Source: Chitinophagaceae bacterium (lineage in GTDB: Bacteria; Bacteroidota; Bacteroidia; Chitinophagales; UBA10324). Taken from it: a DNA stretch of 64,000 nt. Shown here one piece after another: positions 53,964 through 64,000 of the stretch; the stretch's first letter is position 1; every line of letters starts with the position of its first letter. Location: positions 741,232 to 805,231 of the forward strand of contig JADKFU010000001.1 in NCBI GenBank assembly GCA_016717285.1. The letters run 5' to 3'. The position numbers and the translations under genes were made by a program. Below the pieces are notes generated by a model that had not been told where the DNA came from, ran no database searches, and saw nothing but the letters and a program-made list of their open reading frames with translations.

Positions 53964-55709
53964 ATGAATCATCACTTTTTAATAGATAATATACCTGACG
54001 GTGTGAAGTATTACGCCGCATCAGTTAGGCAAGAAAGGAGTACACTTTTCACTTTTGGAATAGCGGTTTTGATTTTACTAACCGCAGGTGTTCCTGTAAC
54101 TGCACAAACAATAGTCCTACAAAAATTCACCCGAGCGGATACTTTGCGCGGCATGCTGTCAGCGTTACGAAGTTGTTATGATGTCAGCTTTTATGATCTC
54201 GATATTAAGGTGGATGTTAAAAGGCATTCCATCAGCGGAAAAAATACGATCAGCTACAACGTGGTGGAAGATTTTGACTCGTTGCAGATTGACCTCTTTG
54301 CAAAAATGAAAATTGAGAAGATCACGTATAATAATATGGAACTGAAATTCCGGCGTGAGTTTAACGCTGTGATGGTAAAGTTTCCGGAGCAGCAAAAAAA
54401 GGGTGGAAGCGGAGCGATCACCTGTTATTATTCCGGCATGCCCATGATCGCGAAATCACCACCGTGGGATGGCGGATTTGTCTGGAAAAAAGATGCGCAT
54501 GGTCTTGACTGGGTGGGAGTTTCATGCGAAGGAACAGGCGCCTCTCTCTGGTGGCCCTGTAAAGATCACCTGAGCGATGAGCCTGATAGTATGTCTTTAA
54601 CTTTTACGGTGCCTGACGGATTGATGTGTGTTGCCAATGGAACACTTCGCAGTGATAAAAGGAATGCAGATGGCACCGTTACCTGGAAGTGGTTTGTCAG
54701 TTATCCGATCAACAATTACAATGTAACTTTCAACCTCGCGAATTATTCACATTGGCAGGATGTCTATGTTCATGATAATGACACTTTACCGCTTGATTAT
54801 TATGTGCTTGCTGATAATGTAGCACAAGCAAAAACACATTTTGAACAGGTGAAGCTGATGCTCGCCTGCTTTGAATACTATTTTGGTCCGTATCCTTTTC
54901 CAAAAGACGGCTATGCATTGGTGGAAACAAATTACTGGGGAATGGAACACCAGGGCGCTATCGCTTACGGAAACAATTACCAGAACAACAAGCAGGGTTT
55001 TGATTACATCATCATTCATGAAAGCGCACATGAATGGTGGGGCAACAATGTGACCTGCAACGACGTGGCGGAACTATGGATCCATGAATCTTTTGCCGCG
55101 TATTCCGAACCACTTTATCTTGAATGTACACAGGGGAAAGAAGCGGCAGTTAAGTATCTTGTTGATCACCGTTGGAGCATATCTGACAAGTACCCCATCA
55201 TTGGACCGTATGGAGTTAATTTTCAGGGTACTGAAAACGACAACGACATGTATGACAAAGGAAGCTGGATGCTTCACACTTTCAGGAACGTATTGAATAA
55301 CGACACGTTATTTTTTTATATCCTCAAAAATATTCAGCTTCATTTTAAGCTGCAAAACATTTCTACCCATGAACTGATAGCCTATATTAATGAGCTGGCA
55401 GGAAAGAATTATACTTTTTTCTTCGATCAGTACCTGCGTTATCCTTCCCCGCCGGTATTGGAATATCGTACCCGTCAGAAAGGCAAAGACACGCGCCTCG
55501 AATACCGTTGGCGAACAGATGTAAAGCCCTTTAACATGCCGTTGGAAATAACCGACAGCTATCAATATAATTTCGGCGTGGTTTCAAAAACATATGAACG
55601 CATCTACCCAACTAATAGCTGGCAAACACTTACGATTCATGATTTCGATGCCGCCAACTTTGATGTAAATACGGATTTGTTTTATGTAAAGAAGCGGGAA
55701 GTGAAGTGA
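53964..55709 (+). CDS. M1-family (aminopeptidase N-like) metallopeptidase
   Basis: 581 residues. The zinc site is complete: HESAHEWWGNN near residue 352, with the third ligand Glu about 19 residues on in LWIHESFAAYSEP. YWGMEHQGAIAY stands where aminopeptidases have GAMEN, as in the M1 peptidases of Bacteroidota. The N-terminal beta-domain (HSISGKNTISYNVVEDFDSL) is of the usual type. A hydrophobic segment at about residues 30-48 (LFTFGIAVLILLTAGVPVTA) looks like a signal or anchor after an unusually long polar start. The C-terminal domain is short. It is probably periplasmic or secreted. Confidence 0.9.
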   Translation: MNHHFLIDNIPDGVKYYAASVRQERSTLFTFGIAVLILLTAGVPVTAQTIVLQKFTRADTLRGMLSALRSCYDVSFYDLDIKVDVKRHSISGKNTISYNVVEDFDSLQIDLFAKMKIEKITYNNMELKFRREFNAVMVKFPEQQKKGGSGAITCYYSGMPMIAKSPPWDGGFVWKKDAHGLDWVGVSCEGTGASLWWPCKDHLSDEPDSMSLTFTVPDGLMCVANGTLRSDKRNADGTVTWKWFVSYPINNYNVTFNLANYSHWQDVYVHDNDTLPLDYYVLADNVAQAKTHFEQVKLMLACFEYYFGPYPFPKDGYALVETNYWGMEHQGAIAYGNNYQNNKQGFDYIIIHESAHEWWGNNVTCNDVAELWIHESFAAYSEPLYLECTQGKEAAVKYLVDHRWSISDKYPIIGPYGVNFQGTENDNDMYDKGSWMLHTFRNVLNNDTLFFYILKNIQLHFKLQNISTHELIAYINELAGKNYTFFFDQYLRYPSPPVLEYRTRQKGKDTRLEYRWRTDVKPFNMPLEITDSYQYNFGVVSKTYERIYPTNSWQTLTIHDFDAANFDVNTDLFYVKKREVK

Positions 55710-55741
55710 GGCTCGCGCTGTTGGTTCTTCGCTTGTTAGTT

Positions 55742-55781
55742 TTTCGTCTATTCGTCTATTCGTCTATTCGTCTATTCGTCT
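55742..55781. repeat. Octamer tandem repeat
   Basis: TCGTCTAT repeated head to tail about five times (last copy TCGTCTGT), 35 bases after the M1 peptidase stop. It is intergenic. Confidence 0.85.
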
Positions 55782-55828
55782 GTTGGGTCAATAGTCAATA
55801 GTCGTTGTTTCCACACAGTCCAATCAGA

Positions 55829-56014
55829 GCGACAGAAAGGCACCCGCGTGAGGTGCCCCTTGAGGGGCCCCGGGGTGACGGTTTCTTATTTCCATGAAGT
55901 TCAATATGAACTCCATATTTAAGCAAAACAAAAAAAATAAGGAGAGCAAAAAAGCTAATTGCGATCACCCCATGGCCCCTCAAGGGGCGCCTTTCTCCTG
56001 TGCCATTCTGTGGC
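55829..56014. mobile_element. Complete non-coding MITE-like copy of the DUF559-end family
   Basis: 186 bases. Left end GCGACAGAAAGGCACC, then GAGGTGCCCCTTGAGGGGCC; right end TCACCCCATGGCCCCTCAAG, GGGCGCCTTTCTCC, ATTCTGTGGC. The ends form inverted repeats of about 50 bases that match the ends of the DUF559-carrying unit. The ~85-base interior (GTTCAATATGAACTCCATAT and an A-rich run) encodes nothing. It is nearly identical to 40593-40748. Confidence 0.8.
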
Positions 56015-56156
56015 TCGTGGAGAGACTCTCGCTCATTCGTTAGCTTATTGATTTTAGCTGTTATGGTTAAGTATTTTAGGGTATTCCATGGAGTAAGGTG
56101 GGGTATAGGTGGGGTATAACTGGGGTATAGGTGGGAGTAGGGTGGTTTAATGAGAC

Positions 56157-59100
56157 AGATAACGAACACACTACTAATTTTCAGTGTGACTGATTTCAAT
56201 ACCGTATAAATAAAGTTTTCTCTTGTCGTTTGCGTTGCAAAGTAAAGCCGATTCTTTCCATTCCGGCCGTCATTCAGGAGGAAACTCCTTCAAAATGATT
56301 GCATAGGTTATTCAAAAGCAATGAGTAGTTTGCATTTTATAAGAATGAAAAATGGCATTGCATAAATCCCATCGCGCAGCAGAGGAGTTTCCTCCTGAAT
56401 GACTTCATGAAAAATGGCGCGCCTAACAAAGAAAATGCATGCAAAGGAGATCATAAACGTTACACTGGTATCCATTGCACTCGATTTTAATCGGGTGAAA
56501 AAAAAATGAGTAGGATCAATTCGCCGTTGAATAAATTCAACGGCAATGGATAACGAACACTACTAATTTTCATTGTGACTGATTTCAATACCTTAAAAAG
56601 TTTCCTCGTCGTTTGTTGCAAAGTAAAGTCGATCCTTTCCATTCCATGCCGTCATTCAGGAGGAACCTCCTTCAAAATGATTGCATAGGTTATTCAAAGC
56701 AATGAGTAGTCTGCATTTTATAAGAATGAAAAATCACATTGTATAAATCCCATCGCGCAGCAGAGGAGTTTCCTCCTGAATGACTTCATGAGAAATGGCG
56801 CGCCTAAACAAAGAACATGCATGGCAAAGGCGATCAAAAACATCAACAGGTATCTATTGCACCCGATTTTAATCGGGTGAAAAATAAATGAGTAGGATCA
56901 ATTCGCCGTTGAATAAATTCAACGGCAATAGATAACGAACACACTACTAATTTTCATTGTGACTGATTTCAATACCTTATAAATAAAGTTTTCTCTCGTC
57001 GTTTGCATTGCAAAGTAAAGCCGATCCATTCCAGGCCGTCATTCAGGAGGAACCTCCTTCAAAATGATTGCATAGGTTATTCAAAAGCAATGAGTAGTCT
57101 GCATTTTATACGAATGAAAAAGGGCATTGCATAAATCCCATCGCGCAGCAGAGGAGTTTCCTCCTGAATGACTCCATGAGAAATGGCGCGCCTAACAAAG
57201 AATCCATCGTATAGCACTCCGCACAAATGCCCGGCAAGCTATCCGATGGATGCTTCCTTCCATTCCAGGCCGTCATTCAGGAGGAACCTCCTTCAAAATG
57301 ATTGCATAGGTTATTCAAAAGCAATGAGTAGTCTGCATTTTATAAGAATGAAAAATGGCATTGCATAAATCCCATCGTGCAGCAGAGGAGTTTCCTCCTG
57401 AATGACTTCATGAAAAATGGCGCGCCTAACAAAGAACGCAAAGGAGACAACCGCCGCCCGTCGGGGGGAAAAAAGAAGGGCAAAGACGTTTGTTGCAAAG
57501 TATAGCCGATCCACCGGATAGCACTCCACACAAATACCCGGCAAGCTACCCGATGGATGCTTCCTTTCCATTTCAGGCCGTCATTCAGGAGGAACCTCCT
57601 TCAAAATGATTGCATAGGTTATTCAAAGCAATGAGTAGTATGTATTTTATAAGAATGAAAAATAGCATTGCATAAATCCCATCGCGCAGCAGAGGAGTTT
57701 CCTCCTGAATGACTTCATGAGAAATGGCGCGCCTAACAAAGAATCCACCGGATAGCACTCCGCACAAATGCCCGGCAAGCTATCCGATGGATGCTTCCTT
57801 TCCATTCCAGGCCGTCATTCAGGAGGAACCTCCTTCAAAATGATTGCATAGGTTATTCAAAAGCAATGAGTAGTCTGCATTTTATAAGAATGAAAAAGGG
57901 CATTGCATAAATACAATCGGGCAGGAGAGGAGTTTCCTCCTGAATGACTCCATGAAAAATTGCGCGCCTAAACAAAGAACATGCAGGCAAAAGCGATCAA
58001 AAACATTAAACAGGTATCCAATTGCACCCGATTTCAATTGGGTGAAAAATAAATGAGTAGGATCAATTCGCCGTTGAATAAATTCAACGGCAATAGATAA
58101 CGAACACACTACTAATTTTCATTGTGACTGATTTCAATACCTTATAAATAAAGTTTTCACTCGTCGTTTGTTGCAAAGTAAAGCCGATTCTTTCCATTCC
58201 AGGCCGTCATTCAGGAGGAACCTCCTTCAAAATGATTGCATAGGTTATTCAAAAGCAATGAGTAGTCTGCATTTTATAAGAATGAAAAATGGCATTGCAT
58301 AAATACAATCGCGCAGCAGAGGAGTTTCCTCCTGAATGACTTCATGAGAAATGGCGCGCCTAACAAAGAATCCATCGGATAGCACTCCGCACAAATGCCC
58401 GGCAAGCTATCCGATGGATGCTCCTTTCCATTCCATGCCGTCATTCAGGAGGAACCTCCTTCAAAATGATTGCATAGGTTATTCAAAAGCAATGAGTAGT
58501 CTGCATTTTATAAGAATGAAAAATGGCAATGAATAAATCCCATCGCGCAGGAGAGGAGTTTCCTCCTGAATGACTTCATGAGAAATGGCGCGCCTAACAA
58601 AGAATCCACCGGATAGCACTCCGCACAAATGCCCGGCAAGCTATCCGATGGATGCTTCCTTTCCATTCCAGGCAGCCATTCAGGAGGAACCTCCTTCAAA
58701 ATGATTGCATAGGTTATTCAAAAGCAATGAGTAGTCTGCATTTTATACGAATGAAAAAGGGCATTGCATAAATCCCATCGCGCAGCAGAGGAGTTTCCTC
58801 CTGAATGACTCCATGAAAAATGGCGCGCCTAAACAAGGAACATACATGGCAATGGCGATCAAAAACATTAACAGGTATCTATTGCACCCGATTTTAATCG
58901 GGTGAAAAATAAATGAGTAGGATCAATTCGCCGTTGAATAAATTCAACGGCAATAGATAACGAACACACTACTAATTTTCATTGTGACTGATTTCAATAC
59001 CGTATAAATAAAGTTTTCTCTCGTCGTTTGTTGCAAAGTAAAGCCGATTCTTTCCATTCCATGCCGTCATTCAGGAGGAACCTCCTTCAAAATGATTGCA

Positions 59101-59350
59101 TAGGTTATTCAAAAGCAATGAGTAGTTTGCATTTTATAAGAATGAAAAATGGCATTGCATAAATCCCATCGCACAGCAGAGGAGTTTCCTCCTGAATGAC
59201 TTCATGAAAAATGGCACGCCTAAACAAAGAAAATGCAAGCAAAGGCGATCAAAAACATTACACAGGTATCCAATTGCACCCGATTTTAATCGGGTGAAAA
59301 ATAAATGAGTAGGATCAATTCGCCGTTGAATAAATTCATCGGCAATAGTC
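56157..59350. repeat. 3.2-kb non-coding array of ten hairpin-bounded units
   Basis: GTCATTCAGGAGGAACCTCC begins at 56269, 56651, 57038, 57272, 57580, 57814, 58206, 58440, 58675 and 59066. About 115 bases later each has the inverted copy GGAGTTTCCTCCTGAATGAC, so each unit is a ~135-base hairpin-ended module. Modules are joined by a short spacer (~100 bases, containing GGATAGC..GCTATCC) or a long one (~250 bases, containing CGATTTTAATCGGG and the hairpin GCCGTTGAATAAATTCAACG). Unit spacing is therefore 234-235, 308 or 382-392 bases. Small open frames inside are by-products of repetition. Confidence 0.9.
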
Positions 59351-59888
59351 ATTGCGACCGTTTTCAAGGAATAAAAAAAAGCTTTCTGCATCTTGCAAAT
59401 GACAACCACCACCGCAAACTATTGTTTCTCAGACCAACATTTACACAACCTTTTTTACCTTCTCCGGAAATCAAAACAAATGCGGTTATTTGAAATCTTT
59501 AATTTATAGAAAGGGTTAGTATAAAAAATATTTAATACTTATTAAAGTATATGCGATGTGTGCGTTTGGGCATTTTGAAATAGGTCGCGGCAAATAAATA
59601 TGTTCATAACTTTTTCTGTTTTCTCATAGATAAATTGCAGAACCGTGACATTGTAATCAACGCCTGTTTAGTCAAAAGGTAAGAAACTGTCCTAAATTGT
59701 AATTTTCTTTAAATAAAAGATACTTACGTTTGAATGCTTTAAGAAACACCAACGACCCCTGAAAGGCCGTACTTCTCATAGCAAACCCAACCATACAACC
59801 ATAGCTCATGAAGGAAACTTTTACTCCCCTCCATTCATCATCTGTTTGCAATTCCACAACCTCCCAGACCAATAAAACCCTCCTGATT
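59351..59888. other. Intergenic region after the array
   Basis: AT-rich sequence, with no supported gene, repeat or clear promoter. It precedes the large secreted protein gene and should hold its promoter. Confidence 0.4.
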
Positions 59889-62800
59889 ATGATAAAAAAT
59901 TACTCGCTGCGCGCGGCATGCTTTAGCTTGCTGTTGGTGTTGTTTTCAGCCGTTTCATTTGCTCAGACCAATGGCATTTTCGAAAGTTATGCGATACTGA
60001 GTCTTAACGGTGGAGCCAATGCATTCTATGATATGAATGCAACGACAGGCAACCCTGATTTCCAGGGTGCGTCCCTTGGTAGTTATACTACCGCGCAATC
60101 AATCGTGGTAAAAGGCGGGCAAAACAAGACCTTTAAATGCGACGGCGGTGACATCACCAATGGTCATCTCAAGTGGAGAGTGTGGCTTACAAGCTCCGGA
60201 GCAGGTGGTTCATTTAATACCGAGAATATGTCGTTTGTATCAAATGATGCCGGTGGTTGTGGTGGCAATCAAACATGGGAAGGTACAGGTGGTACGACAA
60301 ATATCATCAGCAGTTTAACTGTAGCGGGTAATTACACATTGGAAGTTTTTTCTGATGCAGATGGTATTCCGGGTACTACTTTTCTAATAATGGCGGAGCG
60401 AATTATAAAGCGACTTTTAATTTCTGTGGATCATTATCAGGTGCATTGCCTGTTGGTAATTATGCTATTCCCGGATGTTTTGCTACCATAGCTTCAGCAG
60501 TAAGTTATATCAATACAAATGGAGTTTCAGGAACAGGTACAGTTCAGTTTGATGTTGCAGCAGGTTATACAGAAACCGCACCTCCCGCAGGTTATAATAT
60601 AAATGCAACTGGCACATCTACACTTGCAATCAAGTTTGTAAAAGCTGCAGGTGCTGCTTCAATCATTACTGCCGGATTACAAGTTGCTTCTGGAACTGCT
60701 ACTGCATCATTTGATGCAATTTTCAAAATCGTTGGCGGCGACTACATTACAATTGATGGATTTACAATGCAGGAAAATGCAAGCAATACTGTATTGACTG
60801 TTGGTGGAACAAATACAATGACAGAATTTGGTGTTTTGTTGGTTCATGGATCTGCAACTGACGGAGCTCAGAACAATACCATTCAGAATTGTATCATTTC
60901 CTTAAATGCCAGTTATACAAATAGTGTAGGGATATTTTCAACATCATCATCTTCTTCTGCAAATGTAGCTTTAGATGCTACATCAACTGCGGTACAAACT
61001 CAAACAATAAAATTTATGGAAATACTATTTCAAATGTAGCTTATGGTATTTATTTCATTTGCCCGCCTATTACAGCCACTATTTTTGAAACAGCAAATGA
61101 TATCGGTGGAACTGCAATTGGAACCGCTAACACAATAACTTACGGAAATGCCACGGCATCATCTGGTCCTTGGAATCGTTCCACTTCTACCAATCAAGCG
61201 GGTATTGTTTTCAGAAATGGAGCAGGTAATTCGATCAGGTTCAATACGGTAACCTCTAACAGTGCTGCATACGTTGGTTCTAGGTCTTAATGGAATTCAA
61301 ATAAGCAGTGGTTCTTCGCCAACAGGTGTAACTTATACTTCAACGATCAGTGACAATACTGTAAATATTACAAGCACAGGCATTGCATTAATGACCGGTA
61401 TTGATTTCGGTCATGGTATCAGTACAGGAACAATTGTAGGAAGCAACAATAGTGTTACAGTTAATCAAACAGCTTCTGCTTCAGTTTCTGCTGCAATAAT
61501 AGGTATTAAGGCAAATTATAGCGCTGCATCAAATACAGCAAATGCAAATGCGGTCATTATAAATCAAAGTAATTCAGCAGGGGCAACTACAAGTGCCGTT
61601 ACAGGTATAATTGCTCTGGCACTTGTACAAATATCAATGTTACAAATAGCCCAAATATTACAATTAAGCAATCCATCTCTGGTGGCGGTTCTTTTGGTTC
61701 AGGTGCAATTACCTTTATGTAACCGGAACCACTTCTGGTATATCCACTGCAACAGGTAATACGATAAACACAACCTCCAGCGCTATTTTAAGTACTGGAA
61801 CTCTGATCAGGATTAGGCAGGAAGCCACAATCGGTTTGTTTAATTTACCGTCCAATATTTGCAATATCAACAGAACAGCTGCCTCAAGGGCCGCATCATT
61901 CACTACTACAAGTGGTACCCCTTCCGAAGTTGCAGATACTGTTTCCGCCAATACCATAACTTTTACAGGATTATCAGGTACTTCGTCAATTGCAACGATC
62001 GCATCAGGCGGAGGTTCATCAAGTACTAAGAGCATTTGTAACAATACGATAAGTGTAACAGGGACTCATAGCGGTACCTCTATAGGTATTACTTCAAGTT
62101 TTACTAACCTTGGCAACTTTAAGAATAATTCAATTACGATAAGCTGTGCATCTCCAACTGTTACCGGATTTACTTCCAGCGCAACAGTAGCTACAGTTAG
62201 TGGCAACACTTTCTCACTTTCCAGTTCAACAGTTTCACCAACTGCCATGCAGGGTATAACCCTTTCTGGAAGCGGAGCGCACTCAGTTACTAACAATTCG
62301 TTCTCTGCCATGAATTTTACGGGCATTGTAACAAGTTCACCAATGATAAGCGGAATTGCTCTTTCCGCTGGTACGCTTGCCAATATCTTTAATAATACCA
62401 TTACAAATATTTCCATTGGTGCGGCCACTAGTTCTGCCAGCCCTGTTATTGACGGAATTCTGATTTCAGGAGGTAGCGGTATTAATGTGTTCAAAAATAG
62501 GATTCATGGTTTGTCCACACTGCTACCGGTACAACTACGATTTATCAGTGGAATCCGTATTTCAGGCGGTGGGGCAACCAATGCCAATAATATATATAAT
62601 AATTTGATCGGCAATTTAACAGCAGGCGGCAGCTTCTACTGATGCCATCAGAGGTATAAATACTTCTACGACGACTTCAACTACTCATAATGTATATTAT
62701 AATACAATTAACCTGAATGCTTCTTCCACAGGCGCTAACTTTGGTACGACAGGAATTTTTGCAGCAGTCAGTACCACCTCCTCAACTTCAACCTTAATTT

Positions 62801-64000
62801 AAGAAATAATATTGTTGTTAATACCTCAACTCCGGCAGGAACAGGATTAACAGTTGCTTACCGCCGGAGCGGTGGTGCTGCAAACAATCTTGCCAACTAT
62901 GCCGGTACTTCAAATAATAATGATTTTTACGCAGGTACTCCTTCAGCAACCAATCTTATTTATTCGGATGGAACTTCCACCGCACAAACTATGGCAGCTT
63001 ATAAGAGCGGTGTTTTCACAGCAGGTACTATAGCTCCCAGGGATGCAGCTTCCTTTTCTGAGAATCCTGAATTTCAAAGCACAACCGGTTCAAGTGCCGA
63101 TTTCCTGAAATACAAAGTTTCCATCTGCTAAGCAAGTGGAAAGTGGTGCAATAAATCTTACAACCTTGACGGATGACTATTCAGGCACGATCCGTTTTCG
63201 GTAATCGAGCTATGTTGCATGTGTTCCGGCTAGCAGTGCTCCTGATGTTGGAGCATGGGAATTATGTGGAATAGGTTTGGATCTTGTTGCACCTGCGATT
63301 TCGTACACTACTTTGGGTAACACTTCCTGCGAAATGACCGAACACTTAGTTCGACAATAACCGATGCCAGCACTGTTAAAATTGCTGCCGGCAGCAAGCC
63401 AAGGTTGTATTTTAAAAATCAGGTGATGCAAATGCTTTTGTAGAAACACTTCGTCCGATAACGGTTGGAAGTTTGTAGAAGCAACCAATTCTACATCCCC
63501 ATTTAGTTTCACCACTAACTATGCATTGCTTCAGACTGCAGTAGTTGCTGCTGATGTGATTCAATACTTTGTTGTAGCCTCAGATAGCGCCACAACACCT
63601 AACGTTGGTATTAATGCCGGATCTTTTGTTGGAGCAACACCTGCCACTGTTGATTTATAAGCGCAGGGCGTTACTTCCATTGGAGGTACACCCAGCAGTT
63701 ATACGATTGTGGCGGCAGGATTGAGTGGAACCGTAACCATTGGCGCAGCCGGAACTTATACCAGTTTATCGGGTGCGGCCAGTAGTCTGTTTTTAGCAAT
63801 TAATACCAGTGGCATGTCAGGGAATGTAACGCCAATATTATTGATGCAAGCGTAACGGAAACAAATGCTGTTGTACTTAACGCCATCAATTATAATGGTT
63901 GCTCTGCAGGTCCATACACCTTAACCATTAAACAGGTCCACTACACTTACCGGCAAGCAGTGGGAGCCATCACGTTACATTAAATGGTGCAGATAATGTT
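59889..64000 (+). pseudogene. Large secreted beta-helix-type surface protein, frame broken many times, 3' end missing
   Basis: Starts MIKNYSLRAACFSLLLVLFSA, a signal peptide ending SFAQ. The sequence then continues through many Ser/Thr/Asn-rich strands of parallel beta-helix type (YNTINLNASSTG, NNTITNISIG), the marker SSAPDVGAWELCG near 63235, and a further domain beginning DLVAPAISYTTLGNTSC. The reading frame changes near 60385, 61000, 61285, 61612, 61720, 62632, 62785, and several more times after 63120, yet the shifted segments join into sensible protein. It is either a decaying gene or an intact one with consensus indels. The beta-helix core and following domain are typical of T9SS-exported surface proteins. 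Confidence 0.75.

Noticed and set aside
56157..59350. Several short open frames (60-92 codons) in the hairpin array
   Set aside because: They recur in the repeats in either strand, have odd composition and no signal or domain; they follow from repetition.
1..64000. tRNA and rRNA genes
   Set aside because: No cloverleaf-like or rRNA-like sequence was recognised by eye; a dedicated scan was not possible.

Overview
The window comes from a member of the Bacteroidota, probably a Chitinophagales- or Saprospiria-like environmental bacterium. The evidence is the protein set and one promoter. There are several secreted proteins with type IX secretion (T9SS) C-terminal domains, both the gliding-associated (type B) and the short type A kind, plus a PorP/SprF-family protein. 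DUF families typical of this phylum occur throughout. The ribosomal operon rpsF-rpsR-rplI sits behind a TTTG-N19-TANNTTTG promoter. No rRNA, tRNA or CRISPR was recognised.

Bases 1-40463 are ordinary chromosome. In order they hold: the end of a SprB-repeat T9SS protein; a PyrR-like phosphoribosyltransferase; a secreted subtilase; a membrane Fe-S oxidoreductase and a secreted beta-lactamase-fold hydrolase; a minus-strand cluster with DUF2490, DUF4956 and a VTC-type polyphosphate polymerase domain; a lamin-tail protein; an HU-like protein; a PorP/SprF protein next to a 1436-residue T9SS adhesin-like protein; a GH113-like hydrolase; a chromate module (ChrA plus a ChrB-AraC fusion); adenine deaminase; the ribosomal operon; an HD phosphohydrolase facing a cyclic-nucleotide-binding protein and an Npt/HEAT transporter; glgA-glgC; DedA and DUF4407 membrane proteins; and an ECF sigma/anti-sigma operon with envelope proteins.

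Bases 40464-59350 are an accessory, repeat-rich region. Its core is a 9.2-kb composite element (40739-49987) with near-identical 2.3-kb inverted arms. Each arm carries an uncharacterised RteC-like gene, an excisionase-type HTH gene, an RNase H-like exonuclease gene and the first 29 codons of an orphan RHS tip. Inside the arms the two tips run into different C-terminal modules (one with an HEXXH metallopeptidase motif), each followed by an overlapping small lipoprotein gene. A tyrosine recombinase sits in the middle between two pairs of direct repeats. Next to it lies a short TIR-bounded unit carrying a DUF559 endonuclease (50530-51093), with tandemly amplified ends. Non-coding relatives of the same TIR family occur at 40593, 53806 and 55829. 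After a metallophosphoesterase and an M1 peptidase comes a 3.2-kb non-coding array of ten hairpin-bounded units (56157-59350).

Bases 59889-64000 encode a large secreted beta-helix-type surface protein. Its reading frame is broken at least nine times, either through degeneration or through consensus indel errors near a contig end.

The most promising candidates for something new are the arm/RHS-tip/recombinase element and the DUF559-carrying TIR family. Both share the same CCCCTTGAGGGG-type palindrome at their ends.
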